Source: Actinomycetota bacterium (GTDB taxonomy: Bacteria; Actinomycetota; Actinomycetes; Streptosporangiales; Streptosporangiaceae). Taken from it: a DNA stretch of 6,759 nt. Under the pieces are notes generated by a model that saw only the letters and a list, made by a program, of their open reading frames with translations, made no database searches and was not told where the DNA came from. The position numbers were made by a program, and so were the translations under genes. Positions 6,038 to 6,759 of this stretch are shown here, in pieces; position 1 is the first letter of the stretch, and each line of letters opens with the position of its first letter. Location: assembly GCA_003161205.1 (NCBI GenBank), contig PMOU01000433.1:5212-11970 (forward strand), written 5' to 3'.

Positions 6038-6758
6038 CGCCGGCCGCCGGGAGGATCCGGCCGGCCACCTCACCGAAGCCGATCCTCGCGCCGCCGGTGC
6101 CCGGCGCGGTGGCGGTGATCGTCACCTCGTCCGCGTCCTGCAGGAAGGTCCGGACGGACCCGTCGGCCAGGGCGATGGGTTCCGTGCCGCCCCAGCTCAG
6201 TTCCAGCAGGCAGCCGCGCTGGCCCCGGTCCGGGCCGCTGACGGTTCCGGAGGCGTACACGTCCCCGGTGCGGGTCGAGGCGCCATTCACGGTCAGATGG
6301 GCCAGCATCTGCGCGGGCGTCCAGTACATGGTGGCGAACGGCGGGCGTGACACCACGTGCCCGTTCAGCCGGACCTCCAGCGCGAGGTCAAGGCCCCACT
6401 TCTCGGTGTCGGCCAGGTAGGGCAGCAGCTCCGGATCGCGGGGCGGCGGGCTGATCCGCGCGTGCTCCAGGGCGTCCAGCGGCACGATCCAGGGCGAGAT
6501 CGAGGTGGCGAACGACTTTCCCAGGAACGGCCCCAGCGGCCGGGACTCCCACGCTTGCAGATCGCGGGACGACCAGTCGTTCAGCAGGAACGCGCCGAAG
6601 ACATGGTCCGCGAACTCGCCCAGGGTCACCGGTGTGCCCAGCGGTGAGCCCGTGCCGACGACGAAGCCGACCTCGGCCTCGAAGTCAAGGCGCTGCGACG
6701 GCCCGAACGCCGGGACGCGGTCCTGCGGCCCCTTGTGCTGGCCGCGCGGCCTGGTGAC
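6033..6758 (-). CDS. Fumarylacetoacetase (fumarylacetoacetate hydrolase), C-terminal part
   Basis: This enzyme cleaves fumarylacetoacetate to fumarate and acetoacetate, the last step of tyrosine/homogentisate breakdown. The frame runs open to the window edge. The 241 visible residues are roughly the last 60% of a protein usually about 400-420 long; the N-terminal SH3-like domain and the catalytic His region lie outside. In visible numbering, the active-site order matches the well-studied mouse enzyme: LDFEAEVGF with metal ligands Glu27 and Glu29, NDWSSRD with Asp61, Gln68, and GKSFATSISPW with Lys81. The spacings between Glu29, Asp61, Gln68 and Lys81 equal those of mouse E201, D233, Q240 and K253. 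The later HLTVNGAS, GDVYASGTVSGP and LELSWGG blocks are also typical. An internal GTG at 6629 is not the start, because conserved active-site sequence lies upstream of it. Other homogentisate-pathway genes are not visible. Confidence 0.95.
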   Translation of the reverse strand, partial: VTRPRGQHKGPQDRVPAFGPSQRLDFEAEVGFVVGTGSPLGTPVTLGEFADHVFGAFLLNDWSSRDLQAWESRPLGPFLGKSFATSISPWIVPLDALEHARISPPPRDPELLPYLADTEKWGLDLALEVRLNGHVVSRPPFATMYWTPAQMLAHLTVNGASTRTGDVYASGTVSGPDRGQRGCLLELSWGGTEPIALADGSVRTFLQDADEVTITATAPGTGGARIGFGEVAGRILPAAGG

Positions 6759-6759
6759 C

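Noticed and set aside
4238..6073. A 611-codon open frame on the minus strand opposite the acyl-CoA ligase
   Set aside because: Its product is low-complexity, rich in Arg, Gly, Ala, Asp and His with no recognisable domain. The plus strand here encodes a complete ANL enzyme. This is a shadow frame typical of GC-rich DNA.

Overview
This GC-rich window, with mostly G/C third codon positions, GTG starts, a LacI/TetR-type regulatory style and a secreted Streptomyces-like SGNH hydrolase, points to a high-GC actinomycete. I cannot name the genus. No rRNA, tRNA, CRISPR array, insertion sequence or phage gene was seen. It reads as an ordinary chromosomal accessory/catabolic region.

Layout, left to right: the C-terminal tail of a probable TetR-type regulator (ends 140); a promoter with a perfect LacI-type operator (214-264); a two-gene plus-strand operon of a membrane di-iron fatty-acid-desaturase-like oxygenase (318-1433) and a small Rieske ferredoxin (1455-1784); a secreted SGNH/GDSL esterase (1863-2669); then on the minus strand an NTF2/SnoaL-like small protein (2703-3110) lying downstream of a LacI-family repressor (3133-4164). 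A control region of about 300 bases (4165-4471) holds the lacI promoter and operator, an AT-rich inverted repeat and a candidate promoter for the plus-strand acyl-CoA ligase (4472-6025). The ligase runs convergently into a minus-strand fumarylacetoacetase that continues past the right edge (6033-6758).

The main result is regulatory. The palindrome GTTGGAGCGCTCCAAC in front of the oxygenase operon recurs with one change, GTTGGAGCGTTCCAAC, over the -10 of the lacI promoter. Both resemble known actinobacterial LacI-family operators such as the CebR box TGGGAGCGCTCCCA. The simplest reading is a local regulon: the LacI protein represses itself, its co-transcribed NTF2-like partner and the desaturase/Rieske pair about 4 kb away, and an unknown small ligand, perhaps sugar- or cyclitol-like, releases it. 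The desaturase plus Rieske pair resembles MocD/MocE of rhizopine catabolism. It could therefore be an O-demethylase or hydroxylase induced by its substrate rather than a lipid desaturase. That is inference.

The ligase and fumarylacetoacetase have no LacI box and look like a separate transcriptional neighbourhood. Fumarylacetoacetase is the last step of the homogentisate (tyrosine) pathway.
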